64,000 nucleotides of DNA, taken from JAAYCI01 sp031549285 (GTDB lineage: Bacteria; Bacillota; Clostridia; Oscillospirales; Ruminococcaceae). Below, in pieces: positions 35,369 through 45,111 of the stretch; within the stretch, counting starts at the first letter, position 1, and every line of letters starts with the position of its first letter. Where the stretch lies: positions 1-64,000 of the forward strand of contig JAVBPZ010000006.1 of the NCBI GenBank assembly GCA_031549285.1, written 5' to 3'. Below the pieces are notes generated by a model. That model worked only from the letters and a program-made list of their open reading frames with translations. It was not told the DNA's origin and did not search any database. A program made the translations under genes and the position numbers.

Positions 35369-36745
35369 ATGAAGCTGAACAAAAACGAAAAGACCGGTAC
35401 CAATATCGTGGAGATGGAGATTGCAGTAGAACCCGAGGTATTCCGTGAGGCAGTGTCGCGCGTGTACAAACGCGAAGGAAAAAAATACAACGTGCCGGGC
35501 TTTCGAAAAGGCCATGCGCCGCGCAATTTAATAGAAAAAATGTACGGGGAAGACGTGTTTTTCCTGGACGCCGTGAACGATGTGTTCCCGGAAGCGTATG
35601 ACGCCGCCGTGAAGGAAGCCGGCATTGAGCCGGTGGACCGTCCGGAAGCAGACGTGGTGTCCTTGAGCACCGCGGACGGTGCCGTGGTGAAGGTGGTTGT
35701 CACCGTGAAGCCGGAGATGACCGTGGGCAAGTACACCGGCCTGACCGCCACCCGCGCAGACAACGCAGTGGACGAGGAAAAGGTGGACGCCGAGATTGCC
35801 AAAATGCAGGAGAGGAACGCCCGCCTGCTGACCCGTGAGGATGCCGCGAAGGACGGCGATATTGCAAACATAGACTATGAGGGTTCGGTGGACGGCGTAC
35901 CGTTCGACGGCGGCAAGGATGCTGGGCACAAACTGAACCTGGGCTCGAACCAGTTTATTGAAGGGTTCGAGGAGCAGGTAATCGGCCACAAAACCGGCGA
36001 GGAGTTTGACATTAGCGTCACCTTCCCGAAGGAATACCATGCGGAAGAGCTGGCCGGAAAAGACGCCGTGTTTAAGGTAAAAATAAACGAAGTGCAGTAT
36101 AAAGAACTGCCGGAGCTGGATGACGAGTTTGCCAAGGATGTGAGCGAGTATGACACGCTGGCGGAACTGAAGGACAGCATCCGCAAGGATATGCAGAAGG
36201 CGCTGGACGACGAAGCCGACCTGGAAGTGGAAAACCAACTGGTGGACCAGATTGTGGAAACCATGGAGGGCGAAATTCCCGACGTAATGTTTGAAAAGCG
36301 CGTGGACGACATGGTGAACGATTTCCGTTTCCGGCTGGAGCAACAGGGCCTGAACCTGCCCACCTACCTGCAGTATACCGGCATGGACGCAGAGGCGTTC
36401 CGCAACGGTTTCCGCGAGCAGGCGGAAAAACAGGTGAAAATGCGCCTGGCGCTGGAGACGGTGGCCCGGCTGGAAAACCTGGCGGCTACCGAGGCGGACA
36501 TTGACGAAGAAATTGCCCGCATTGCTGAAAAATATAAGATGGAAGCCGACAAGGTGCGCAGCCTGATGCCGACCGAGGAGATTGCCAAGGACCTGGCGGT
36601 GAACAAGGCGATAGACCTGGTGAAGGAAAAGGCGACCATCAAAAAAGAAAAAGTGAAGAAGGCGGCCGACGAAAAGCCCGCCGCCAAGAAAGCCGCCCCG
36701 AAGGCAAAGAAACCGGCGGCGGAAAAAGAAACAGAAAAAGAGTAA
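35369..36745 (+). CDS. tig: Trigger factor
   Basis: 458 residues. Ribosome-bound chaperone and peptidyl-prolyl isomerase. The ribosome-binding signature is seen as VPGFRKGHAPRNLIEKMYG near residue 40, the FKBP domain runs about 155-245 (GDIANIDYEGSVDGVPFDGG), and the helical chaperone domain follows. The last 35 residues or so are a Lys/Ala/Glu-rich tail (KKAADEKPAAKKAAPKAKKP) beyond the usual C-terminus. An ATG 6 bases upstream opens a frame that stops at once. The order tig-clpP-clpX-lon is the classic Gram-positive quality-control cluster. Confidence 0.96.
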   Translation: MKLNKNEKTGTNIVEMEIAVEPEVFREAVSRVYKREGKKYNVPGFRKGHAPRNLIEKMYGEDVFFLDAVNDVFPEAYDAAVKEAGIEPVDRPEADVVSLSTADGAVVKVVVTVKPEMTVGKYTGLTATRADNAVDEEKVDAEIAKMQERNARLLTREDAAKDGDIANIDYEGSVDGVPFDGGKDAGHKLNLGSNQFIEGFEEQVIGHKTGEEFDISVTFPKEYHAEELAGKDAVFKVKINEVQYKELPELDDEFAKDVSEYDTLAELKDSIRKDMQKALDDEADLEVENQLVDQIVETMEGEIPDVMFEKRVDDMVNDFRFRLEQQGLNLPTYLQYTGMDAEAFRNGFREQAEKQVKMRLALETVARLENLAATEADIDEEIARIAEKYKMEADKVRSLMPTEEIAKDLAVNKAIDLVKEKATIKKEKVKKAADEKPAAKKAAPKAKKPAAEKETEKE

Positions 36746-36835
36746 TTCTAATCGCATGCGAGTGGTGCACCAGCGCTCGCATGAAAAACCGGACGGTAAA
36801 ACCGTAACATGGAAAACTTTAGGAGGCTGTGGCAT

Positions 36836-37420
36836 ATGAGCAGTTTGGTACCGTATGTTGTAGAACAGACCGCGCGTGGAGAGCGCTCGTACGATATTTT
36901 TTCCCGTTTGCTGAACGACCGCATTGTCATGCTGAGCGACGAGGTAAACGACACCACCGCCAGCCTGGTGGTGGCACAGCTGCTGTACCTGGAGGGACAG
37001 GACCCCGAAAAGGAAATCAGCCTGTATATCAACAGCCCGGGCGGGTCCATCACCGCGGGCATGGCCATTTATGACACCATGAACTATGTAAAATGTGACG
37101 TTTCCACCATCTGCATAGGCATGGCGGCGTCCATGGGCGCGTTTTTGCTGGCGGCTGGCGCAAAAGGCAAACGCATGGCGCTGCCCAACAGCGAAATTAT
37201 GATTCACCAGCCGTCCGGCGGGGCACAGGGCCCGGCCAGCGATATCAAAATTATGGCGGAACGTATTTTAAAAATGCGCCAGAAGATCAACAAGATTTTG
37301 GCCGACGTGAGCGGACAGCCGCTGGAAGTGATAGAACGCGACACCGACCGCGATTATTTTATGAGCGCGGAAGAAGCGAAAAAATATGGTATTGTGGATA
37401 AAATAATCACCTCGCGCTGA
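36836..37420 (+). CDS. clpP: ATP-dependent Clp protease proteolytic subunit
   Basis: 194 residues from the ATG after AGGAGG (MSSLVPYVVEQTARGERSYD). Serine protease forming the 14-mer chamber. The catalytic triad is visible: Ser in GMAASMGAF (about 98), His in IMIHQPSGG (about 123) and Asp in RDTDRDYFM. A short hairpin (CATGCGAG with CTCGCATG) lies between tig and clpP at about 36754-36783. clpX follows. Confidence 0.97.
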   Translation: MSSLVPYVVEQTARGERSYDIFSRLLNDRIVMLSDEVNDTTASLVVAQLLYLEGQDPEKEISLYINSPGGSITAGMAIYDTMNYVKCDVSTICIGMAASMGAFLLAAGAKGKRMALPNSEIMIHQPSGGAQGPASDIKIMAERILKMRQKINKILADVSGQPLEVIERDTDRDYFMSAEEAKKYGIVDKIITSR

Positions 37421-37536
37421 GTGCCACGCCTGTGGCGGTCAGGAACCCTGTTCGGCGGACAGGCCGGGTGTATTGTCTGGCTGGCGGCTCGCGGCCAGCT
37501 GGAAAACAGGCAAACGCCCCGAAAAAAGGAGTACCC

Positions 37537-38883
37537 ATGGCAACAACGAACAAGAGCGGCCCCACCAAAGAGAAAAACCTGATTTGCAGCTTTTGCGGAA
37601 AAAGCCAGGACGATGTGGAGCGTATGATCATCGGCCCGGGCGTGAACATCTGCAATGAGTGTATTGAACTGTGCTATTCCTTGCTGGGGAACGAAGACGA
37701 AAAATATTTCGAAGATCCACAAAAAAATCAATTGCGGCCGGGCCGGGCACCCTCGCGGCACGACGTAAACGTGCTGACCCCACAGGAAATAAAGGCGGGG
37801 CTGGACCAGTATGTCATTGGCCAGGGCGAAGCAAAAACGGTGCTGTCGGTTTCTGTCTACAACCACTACAAGCGTGTTTTAAGCCCGCAGGTGGATGACG
37901 TGGAGCTGCAAAAAAGTAACGTGCTGTTGCTGGGCCCGTCCGGCGTGGGCAAAACCCTGCTGGCGCAGACACTGGCGCAGATGCTGGGTGTGCCGTTCGC
38001 CATAGCGGACGCCACCACCCTGACCGAGGCCGGCTATGTGGGCGAGGATGTGGAAAACATCCTGCTAAAGCTGATTCAGGCGGCGGACTATGACGTGGAG
38101 CGCGCGGAACTGGGCATCATTTACATTGATGAAATCGATAAGATTACCCGCAAAAGCGAAAACCCCTCCATCACCCGGGACGTGGGTGGGGAAGGGGTGC
38201 AGCAAGCACTGTTAAAAATTCTGGAAGGCACCGTGAGCAATGTGCCGCCTCAGGGCGGGCGCAAGCACCCGCAGCAGGAATTTATCCAAATTAACACCAA
38301 GAACATTCTGTTTATCTGTGGCGGCGCGTTCGACGGGCTGGACAAGCTGATTCAAAAGCGTACCGATACTTCCTCGCTGGGCTTTGGCGCCAAGCTGAAG
38401 GAAGACCCCGAAAAGGTGCGCAAGGACTTGCTGCAGCGTGTGGAACCGCATGATATCGTTAAATTTGGATTGATTCCCGAGCTGGTGGGCCGCATCCCGG
38501 TCATCACCGTGCTGGACCCGCTGGATGAAGACGCGCTGATTAAGGTGTTGAAAGAACCCAAAAACAGCCTGCTGAAACAGTACAAAATGCTGCTGCGCAT
38601 GGACAATGTAGACCTGGAATTCACCGATGGCGCGCTGCATGCGGTGGCAAAAAAAGCCATTGCGCTGAACAGCGGGGCCCGCGGCCTGCGCAGCATCATG
38701 GAAAAAGCGCTGATGAGCGTGATGTATGAGATTCCGAGTGATCCCACCATCATTAAGGTGACCATCAACGAAAAGGTTATTGACCAGGGCGGCAAACCAA
38801 AGCTGGAGTTTGGCGCGGTACGCAAACGCTATAAGAGCGGCGGCGGGAATAGTGGCGGAAACCCTACAGCGCTGAGCGGCTAA
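37537..38883 (+). CDS. clpX: ATP-dependent Clp protease ATP-binding subunit ClpX
   Basis: 448 residues; AAAGGAG precedes the ATG. The N-terminal C4 zinc finger (CSFCGK and CNECIELC), Walker A GPSGVGKT, Walker B IIYIDEIDK, the pore-loop GYVGEDVENIL and the sensor region (a SRGARGLR-type block, here NSGARGLRSIMEKAL) are all present. It unfolds substrates for ClpP. It ends with a Gly/Asn-rich tail. Confidence 0.97.
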   Translation: MATTNKSGPTKEKNLICSFCGKSQDDVERMIIGPGVNICNECIELCYSLLGNEDEKYFEDPQKNQLRPGRAPSRHDVNVLTPQEIKAGLDQYVIGQGEAKTVLSVSVYNHYKRVLSPQVDDVELQKSNVLLLGPSGVGKTLLAQTLAQMLGVPFAIADATTLTEAGYVGEDVENILLKLIQAADYDVERAELGIIYIDEIDKITRKSENPSITRDVGGEGVQQALLKILEGTVSNVPPQGGRKHPQQEFIQINTKNILFICGGAFDGLDKLIQKRTDTSSLGFGAKLKEDPEKVRKDLLQRVEPHDIVKFGLIPELVGRIPVITVLDPLDEDALIKVLKEPKNSLLKQYKMLLRMDNVDLEFTDGALHAVAKKAIALNSGARGLRSIMEKALMSVMYEIPSDPTIIKVTINEKVIDQGGKPKLEFGAVRKRYKSGGGNSGGNPTALSG

Positions 38884-38945
38884 GGAAATGACGAGCAGGT
38901 GCAATGCCGCCTTGGCGCACCACGCTCACTAGACAAATGTCCCCG

Positions 38946-38981
38946 GCAGACAGGAAGCGCAAGAAGCTTCCTGTCTGTTTT
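38946..38981 (+). terminator. Terminator after clpX
   Basis: CAGACAGGAAGC pairs with GCTTCCTGTCTG and is followed by TTTTC. The rest of 38884-39125 contains no gene; it is AT-rich after 39015. Confidence 0.85.
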
Positions 38982-39125
38982 CATCCACGGGGAGAAGGCG
39001 TCTGCGTTGCTATAACATCGAAACAGCGAGTATTATATTTGTATATTGCGGAAATGTAAACAAATAGTTTTTGTGGTTCTTTTCGCACATTCTTCACATT
39101 TGTTGTGTATGATAAGTACAGCGTT

Positions 39126-39152
39126 TTAGCAGATGCGTGTTCGGACTGCTAA
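39126..39152 (+). promoter_or_regulatory. CIRCE-like dyad in front of lon
   Basis: TTAGCAGAT, 9 bases, GACTGCTAA. The outer seven bases of each arm are exact complements. Spacing and total length (27) equal those of the HrcA operator CIRCE (TTAGCACTC-N9-GAGTGCTAA), and six bases per outer arm agree. It lies 38 bases before the lon start. HrcA control is an inference. Confidence 0.45.
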
Positions 39153-39190
39153 TCATCCAAACGAATCTAAAGAACACAAGGGAGTGCACT

Positions 39191-41665
39191 ATGGCGGAAA
39201 AAGTAAAAGTGAAATTAAAATCCGGCGCCGACATTGTTCGGCTGCCGACGATTGCCCTGCGTGGGCTGGTGGTTTTCCCCAGCAATGTCATTCATTTCGA
39301 GGTGGGCCGTTCGAAGTCTATCGCGGCTATTGAATGGGCCATGACCGGCGGCAACAGCGTATTTTTGGTCACGCAGAAGGATATGGACGTGGACGCGCCA
39401 GAGCTGCGGGATTTGTATAGCTATGGCGTAGTGGCGGAGGTAAAGCAGCTGCTGCGCATCTCCGACGACCTGGTGAAGGTAATAGTGGAAGGGCGTTACC
39501 GCGCGAAGCTGATTTCCCTGGATACCAGCGGGCGGTTTTTGCTGGCTGGCACCAAAAGCGCGCCGGTACGCCCGGTGCGCCCTGTGGACGCGGCCAAAGC
39601 CGAGGCACTGCTGCGCAGCATTAAGGAAGCGTTTGAAAAATATTTGGCGCTGAACCCACGCCTGCCGAAGGATGTTATTTATACCATCATGACCGGCGAG
39701 TCGGCCACCTTCTTGTCAGAATATATTCCGGCGAACCTGCTGTTCAAGTTCGCGGACAAACAGGATATTTTGGATACCTCTTCGCTGCTGGAGCGGCTGG
39801 AAAAGATATTGTCCCTGATGCAAAAAGAGAACAAGATTTTGTCCATTGAAAAGGATATTCAGGAAAAAGTATCCGACGCGATGGACAAGAACCAGCGTGA
39901 TTATTACCTGCGGGAGCAGATGCGCGCGATAGCCGGGGAACTGGATGAAGGTGACGACACCCAGGGCGAGGCGGAAAAATACCGCGAGCAGATAAAGAAA
40001 CTGAACCTGCCGGAGGAAGCCAACGAAAAGCTGCTGAAGGAAGCCGACCGCCTGCAGCGCATGCAGGGCAGCAGCCAGGAGGCCGCGGTCATTCGCACCT
40101 ATCTGGACACCTGCCTGGAGCTGCCGTGGAACGTGGAAACGGTGGACAACCTGGATATTAAGAAGGCCGAGGCTGCCTTAAACCGCGACCATTACGGCCT
40201 GAAAAAGGTGAAAGAGCGCATACTGGAGCTGTTGAGCGTGCGCAAGCTGGCGCCCGAGGTAAAAAGCCAGATCATCTGTTTGGTGGGCCCGCCCGGCGTG
40301 GGCAAAACCTCCATCGCGCAGTCCATTGCCAGCACGCTGGGGCGCAAATATGCCCGCATGAGCCTGGGCGGCGTGCGCGATGAGGCGGAGAGTCGCGGCC
40401 ATCGGCGCACCTATATTGGCGCCATGCCTGGAAAGATTATCAGCGCCATCAGCACCGCGAAGAGCAAGAACCCGCTGCTGCTGCTGGACGAAATAGACAA
40501 GCTGGCCAGTGATTTCCGCGGTGACCCCGCTGCGGCGCTGCTGGAGGCGCTGGACCCCGAACAGAACAAAACCTTTAAGGACCATTATCTGGATATCCCG
40601 TTCGATCTGTCGGACGTGCTGTTCATCACCACCGCAAACAACCTGGATACCATTCCGCGTCCACTGCTGGACCGCATGGATATAATAGAGTTGTCCAGCT
40701 ATACGCGTGTGGAAAAGTTCAACATTGCGAAGAAGCACCTGCTGCCGAAACAGCTGGCCAAAAATGGGCTGAAAGGTAAGGTACGCATCACCGACTCGGC
40801 GTTGTACGCGCTGATAGACAGCTACACCCAAGAGGCCGGCGTGCGCAGTCTGGAGCGCGCCATTACCGAGGTGCTGCGCAAATGCGCCAAGAGCATTGCG
40901 GCGGGTGACAAGGAAAAAATCACCATCAGCGCCCAGAACCTGGAGCAGCTATTGGGGCCGAAACGCATTAAGCCGCCGTTCTATAACCGTGCCAATGCCG
41001 TGGGCATTGCAAACGGACTGGCCTGGACCAGTGTGGGCGGCGAGATACTGCCCATAGAGGTGCAGATTGTGGAAAATGGCACCGGAAAGCTGGAGCTGAC
41101 CGGCTCGCTGGGCGAGGTGATGAAGGAAAGCGCAAAGCTGGCCATCACCTATGCCAAGTCCCGGGCGGGGGTCTTTGGGTATGATCCCGAAATTTTTAAA
41201 AATGCCGACATCCATATCCATGCCCCGGAGGGCGCCATTCCGAAGGACGGGCCGTCCGCCGGCATTACGCTGACCACCGCGCTTATTTCCCGCCTGTCCG
41301 GCCGGCCGGTGCGCAGCGATGTGGCCATGACCGGCGAGATTACGCTGCATGGCATTGTTTTGCCGATAGGCGGGCTGAAGGAAAAAAGCATGGCGGCGTA
41401 CCGGCAGGGCATGAAGCAGGTGATTATCCCAAAGGACAACCTGTCTGACCTGCATGAGATTGACGACGAGGTGAAAGACCATCTGCAGTTTGTGCCGGTG
41501 GCAAACCTGGACGAGGCGTTTGCGGTGTCCCTGATGCCGGCACCGAAGGCACAGGTGGCCCGCAAAAAGCCCGCACCAAAGGTGACGGCAAAGACAAAAA
41601 CGTCCGCGAAGCAGCCGATACCGGACCCGAAACCGGCCGGTGTGCGGCGGGAGATTCCACAGTAA
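39191..41665 (+). CDS. lon: ATP-dependent protease La
   Basis: 824 residues from the ATG preceded by GGGAG. N-terminal substrate-binding domain (LRGLVVFPSNVIHFEVGR), AAA+ module with Walker A GPPGVGKTS and Walker B LLLDEIDK, and a C-terminal Ser-Lys protease domain: Ser in PKDGPSAGITL and Lys in GLKEKSMAAYRQGMKQVI. A short basic, Pro/Lys-rich tail follows residue 790. It degrades misfolded and regulatory proteins. A CIRCE-like dyad upstream suggests heat-shock control. Confidence 0.96.
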   Translation: MAEKVKVKLKSGADIVRLPTIALRGLVVFPSNVIHFEVGRSKSIAAIEWAMTGGNSVFLVTQKDMDVDAPELRDLYSYGVVAEVKQLLRISDDLVKVIVEGRYRAKLISLDTSGRFLLAGTKSAPVRPVRPVDAAKAEALLRSIKEAFEKYLALNPRLPKDVIYTIMTGESATFLSEYIPANLLFKFADKQDILDTSSLLERLEKILSLMQKENKILSIEKDIQEKVSDAMDKNQRDYYLREQMRAIAGELDEGDDTQGEAEKYREQIKKLNLPEEANEKLLKEADRLQRMQGSSQEAAVIRTYLDTCLELPWNVETVDNLDIKKAEAALNRDHYGLKKVKERILELLSVRKLAPEVKSQIICLVGPPGVGKTSIAQSIASTLGRKYARMSLGGVRDEAESRGHRRTYIGAMPGKIISAISTAKSKNPLLLLDEIDKLASDFRGDPAAALLEALDPEQNKTFKDHYLDIPFDLSDVLFITTANNLDTIPRPLLDRMDIIELSSYTRVEKFNIAKKHLLPKQLAKNGLKGKVRITDSALYALIDSYTQEAGVRSLERAITEVLRKCAKSIAAGDKEKITISAQNLEQLLGPKRIKPPFYNRANAVGIANGLAWTSVGGEILPIEVQIVENGTGKLELTGSLGEVMKESAKLAITYAKSRAGVFGYDPEIFKNADIHIHAPEGAIPKDGPSAGITLTTALISRLSGRPVRSDVAMTGEITLHGIVLPIGGLKEKSMAAYRQGMKQVIIPKDNLSDLHEIDDEVKDHLQFVPVANLDEAFAVSLMPAPKAQVARKKPAPKVTAKTKTSAKQPIPDPKPAGVRREIPQ

Positions 41666-41710
41666 AACGTTTGGCAGAGCAGTTTCTTTTGTCTGCCTAA
41701 AACAAAATAG

Positions 41711-41750
41711 CACCCGCGCCGCCGGCAGAATGGGCGGCGCGGGTTTGTTT
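41711..41750 (+). terminator. Terminator after lon
   Basis: ACCCGCGCCGCC pairs with GGCGGCGCGGGT and is followed by TTGTTTATT. Nothing further is seen in 41751-42005 apart from the engB ribosome binding site. Confidence 0.8.
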
Positions 41751-42005
41751 ATTGGGGCACAGCCGGTAAATCTGTGCGGTGGTATCGGGGGGAGATGTTT
41801 TAAATTTTTCCTTGCGGTTTGCGCTGCACCCGGGTATTTTGTAGTACTTTTCCCTATGCGGGACGGTGTGCGCTTAACCGACCGCCCGCGTTTGCGGCAG
41901 GCCGTGTTTTATGTTAAACTAAAATGCACCGGGTTCGCTTGTAAGGCGTTGCTGTTTTGTGCCGTTGCCAGCGGCAAGCCAGCCCAACTAGCAAAGGGGA
42001 ACACC

Positions 42006-42611
42006 ATGCCCAAACTGGATTTCACAAAAGCAGAATTCGCCACATCGGTGGGGAATGCGTCGCAGCTGCAGACGCAGGACCGGCCGGAGTTTGTGTTCGC
42101 CGGTCGCTCCAATGTGGGGAAATCTTCGCTGATAAACAAGCTGGCAAACCGCAAGAGGCTGGCCCGCATCAGCGCCACACCCGGCAAAACCGCCACCATT
42201 AATTTTTATACGGCGGGAGATGTATACCTGGTGGATCTACCGGGCTACGGTTATGCGAAAGTTTCCGACGCGGAGCGCAAGCGCTGGGACCGCCTGATAG
42301 ATGGGTACTTTGCCGCTGGAAGGGAGATTTCCCTGCTGCTGCAACTGCTGGATTGCCGGCATGCGCCCTCAAAAGATGACGTACAAATGCTGGAATATCT
42401 CTCGCACTATCACATTCCGTTCGTGGCAGTGCTTACAAAAGCGGACAAGGTGAAACCTTCCCAGCACGCAAAAATCATCGCAGAATTTACCGACACATTG
42501 GCTTTATATAATTGTAAAGGCATATTACTTGTCAGCGCAGAAAAGGGGACGGGAATCCCAGAACTGGCCCAGTGCATGCGGGAGGCACTACCGCAGGAGG
42601 ATGAAGGATAG
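42006..42611 (+). CDS. engB: Ribosome biogenesis GTP-binding protein YsxC/EngB
   Basis: 201 residues from the ATG after AAAGGGG. GTPase motifs: G1 GRSNVGKSSLINKL, G2 with TPGKTATINFY, G3 DLPGYGYA, G4 TKADKVKP. It takes part in 50S assembly and often sits directly after lon, as here. A longer open frame upstream overlaps the lon end and terminator and is not coding. Confidence 0.96.
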   Translation: MPKLDFTKAEFATSVGNASQLQTQDRPEFVFAGRSNVGKSSLINKLANRKRLARISATPGKTATINFYTAGDVYLVDLPGYGYAKVSDAERKRWDRLIDGYFAAGREISLLLQLLDCRHAPSKDDVQMLEYLSHYHIPFVAVLTKADKVKPSQHAKIIAEFTDTLALYNCKGILLVSAEKGTGIPELAQCMREALPQEDEG

Positions 42612-42683
42612 GGAACCTTCCGCGCAAAAACAGATAGCGTTTTTGTTTTGGCCATACGGCAAATAAACGGACGGAGGAACAGC

Positions 42684-43439
42684 ATGCCCTACCAAAGCTT
42701 TGCCTATTGGTACGATGTTTTTAACCAGGCGGCAGACTATGACTGTTTGACAAAACAGCTGCTGTCCATTCTGCAAAAACATGGCGTAAAACCGCAGCAT
42801 CTGGTGGCGGACCTGGGGTGTGGCACGGGGGAAGTGACGCTGCGCCTGTCGGCCGCGGGGTACGACATGTTGGCGGTGGATGCGTCCGGCGATATGTTGT
42901 GTGTGCTGCAGGACAAAATGATGCAGCAAGGGCGTGACGGCATTCTGTTGCTGGAACAAGACTTGGTTAAATTAGATTTGTATGGAACAGTAATGGCCGC
43001 GGTGTCCACATTCGATACGCTGAATCATTTGACCACTAAACAGTTGCAACAGGCTATTGCGCGTCTGTCACTGTTTATTGAGCCCTGCGGCATGTTTCTA
43101 TTCGACGCCAATACGCCGTATAAACACCAGCATGTTTTGGCGGACAACCAGTTCACCATCGAAACAGAAGACGCGGTGTGTGTGTGGAAAAACACGTACG
43201 ACGCCGAAAACGCCGTGACCGACATCACGGTTACTGCTGAAAAAGACGGGCAACCGCTCTGGACCGAGCGGTTTCGTGAGTATGTATATTCGCTGGCGTT
43301 TTGGAAGGATCTGCTAACAGAGGGCGGGTTTGAGGTGCTGCAGGTGCTGGATGGAGAGGCATTCGCGCCGCTGTGCGAAGAAAGCCAGCGGTATTTGATA
43401 GTGGCGCAAAAACGCAGAAGCCCGGAGGCGTGCCCATAG
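42684..43439 (+). CDS. Class I SAM-dependent methyltransferase
   Basis: 251 residues; CGGAGG precedes the ATG. The SAM-binding motif I reads VADLGCGTGEVTLRLSAAG, followed by the acidic loop LAVDASGDML and a VSTFDTLNHL motif IV-type segment. C-terminal strands (REYVYSLAFWKDLLTEGGF) match small Clostridial methyltransferases annotated only by family. Substrate unknown. It is 72 bases downstream of engB. Confidence 0.88.
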   Translation: MPYQSFAYWYDVFNQAADYDCLTKQLLSILQKHGVKPQHLVADLGCGTGEVTLRLSAAGYDMLAVDASGDMLCVLQDKMMQQGRDGILLLEQDLVKLDLYGTVMAAVSTFDTLNHLTTKQLQQAIARLSLFIEPCGMFLFDANTPYKHQHVLADNQFTIETEDAVCVWKNTYDAENAVTDITVTAEKDGQPLWTERFREYVYSLAFWKDLLTEGGFEVLQVLDGEAFAPLCEESQRYLIVAQKRRSPEACP

Positions 43440-43640
43440 TTTATTTTTTAAAAACAGACACCCGCACAGGATACCAAAAACCGATGTACCGACGAAATAG
43501 CACATCTCTCACATGTTTCACAATGAATGGTGTAATACCCCATATTCTTGGCCTGCCATGCGCCAGGCTGCCGCAAGTTTCCTTTTGTGCGAAACAGGCT
43601 TTGTTCACCAATGAAACCGGAACACAGGAGTGACGACAAT

Positions 43641-44564
43641 ATGAGCCAAACCGACAAAACCGCCACAGGCAAAAAATACAACATGGTACGCGCTATTTCT
43701 GAAAATGGCGGCGTGGTAATTTGTGCGCTGGATTCCACAGAGATGGTGTCCCAGATGGAGCGATACCATAAAACCAGCGCCACCGCCTCCGCTGCCTTGG
43801 GGCGCCTGCTGACCGCCGCCTCGCTAATGGGGGTCATGATGAAAAGCCCGGACGATTCCCTGACATTGCGGGTGAACGGTGGCGGACCGCTGGGTGCGCT
43901 GCTGGCGGTGTCGGACGGGGACGGCAACGTGCGTGGTTATGTGGATCACCCGCTGGTGGAACTGCCGCCCCGCGCGGACGGCAAACTGGATGTGGGCGGC
44001 GGGGTAGGCAAGGACGGCACCCTGGCGGTAATACGCGACCTGGGGCTGAAAGAACCGTATGTGGGGCAGGTGCCCCTGGTGTCCGGCGAGATTGCGGAGG
44101 ATATCACCAGCTATTATGCGGCCAGCGAGCAGACACCCAGTGTGTGTGCGCTGGGTGTGGTGGTGGACAAGGATCTGTCGATCCGGGCTGCCGGCGGGTT
44201 TTTGCTGCAGTTGCTGCCCGGCGCCACCGATGCCGAGATTACTATGTTGGAAGAAAATATTGCGAAAATTCCTTCGGTAACGGCGCTACTGGAAGGCGGC
44301 GGAACCATTTACGACATGGTGGAAACCACCCTGGCAGGCTTTTCGCCCAACATCCTGGACGAAAGCAATGTACGGTACCGCTGCTACTGCAGCCGGCAGC
44401 GTACCCAGGATATCCTGGTGGGCCTGGGCAGGGAGGAGCTGGAAAAAATGCGGCAGGAAAACCCAGAGGTGACGGTGGAATGCCACTTTTGCGACAAGAA
44501 GTACACCTTTGAACTTGCGCAGTTGCTGCCATTAACACAAAAGGCCACGAGGGACGAAAGCTGA
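43641..44564 (+). CDS. hslO: Redox-regulated chaperone Hsp33
   Basis: 307 residues from the ATG following AGGAG. The N-terminal domain starts MVRAISENGGVVICALDST. The zinc redox switch is intact: CYC (in YRCYCSRQR) and CHFC (in VECHFCDKKYTF). On oxidation the cysteines form disulfides and activate holdase function. It falls naturally with the other protein-quality genes of this region (tig, clpPX, lon). Confidence 0.96.
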   Translation: MSQTDKTATGKKYNMVRAISENGGVVICALDSTEMVSQMERYHKTSATASAALGRLLTAASLMGVMMKSPDDSLTLRVNGGGPLGALLAVSDGDGNVRGYVDHPLVELPPRADGKLDVGGGVGKDGTLAVIRDLGLKEPYVGQVPLVSGEIAEDITSYYAASEQTPSVCALGVVVDKDLSIRAAGGFLLQLLPGATDAEITMLEENIAKIPSVTALLEGGGTIYDMVETTLAGFSPNILDESNVRYRCYCSRQRTQDILVGLGREELEKMRQENPEVTVECHFCDKKYTFELAQLLPLTQKATRDES

Positions 44565-44743
44565 AAAATGTAACACCGACGCGAAACATGAGATGCGCGG
44601 GAAGTGGTACATATGATCCGCGGGAAATGCGACTGGGCGTACAGCTGTTCCTGCGTCCTGCGCGGTGGTTGGGTGTTTATATTGTGCAAAAAAACGTCCC
44701 CCATTCACCATGGGCGGCATTGCCGGTTTTCCGTTCCAAAACC

Positions 44744-44772
44744 TTGACAAAACGGTACGAATAAGGTAAAAT
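44744..44772 (+). promoter_or_regulatory. Promoter of the tRNA cluster
   Basis: TTGACA (44744-44749), 17 bases, TAAAAT (44767-44772), about 45 bases before the first tRNA. Confidence 0.8.
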
Positions 44773-44819
44773 AATCATCGTCGCGCGGTTCGGCACGGTG
44801 CACAAAACGCGGCGGTTTT

Positions 44820-44895
44820 GCGGCCATAGCTCATCTGGTAGAGCGCCACCTTGCCAAGGTGGAGGTAGCGAGTTCGAGCCTCGTTGGCCGCTCCA
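44820..44895 (+). tRNA. tRNA-Gly (anticodon GCC), copy 1
   Basis: Acceptor GCGGCCA pairs with TGGCCGC; anticodon arm CCACC-TTGCCAA-GGTGG; T arm with GTTCGAGCC; CCA encoded at 44893-44895. Identical to the copy at 45349-45424. Confidence 0.95.
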
Positions 44896-44907
44896 TTTTT
44901 CGTAGCC

Positions 44908-44942
44908 ACTCCGAACCATTCCGCGGGTGAAAGGTTCGGAGT
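44908..44942 (+). other. Hairpin between tRNA-Gly and tRNA-Val
   Basis: ACTCCGAACC pairs exactly with GGTTCGGAGT around a 15-base loop. No T run follows, so it is probably a processing or attenuation structure rather than a full terminator. Confidence 0.5.
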
Positions 44943-44982
44943 GTGGTATATCCAGGCGTCGTTTTCGCCGGGCCGCGCTTGC

Positions 44983-45012
44983 TTGACAAGCTGCGCCGCC
45001 CCATGGTATCAT
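44983..45012 (+). promoter_or_regulatory. Second promoter in the tRNA cluster
   Basis: TTGACA (44983-44988), 18 bases, TATCAT (45007-45012), ahead of tRNA-Val. Confidence 0.7.
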
Positions 45013-45029
45013 AATCAAGTCGGTTTTGT

Positions 45030-45105
45030 GGGAGCATAGCTCAGCTGGGAGAGCACCTGCCTTACAAGCAGGGAGTCACAGGTTCGAGCCCTGTTGTTCC
45101 CACCA
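45030..45105 (+). tRNA. tRNA-Val (anticodon TAC)
   Basis: Acceptor GGGAGCA with TGTTCCC (one G-T); anticodon arm CCTGC-CTTACAA-GCAGG; GGTTCGAGCCC T arm; CCA encoded. Confidence 0.95.
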
Positions 45106-45111
45106 TCAGTT

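Noticed and set aside
35528..37207. 559-codon minus-strand open frame across tig and clpP
   Set aside because: Antisense to two conserved genes; the product is His/Val/Gln-rich shadow sequence.
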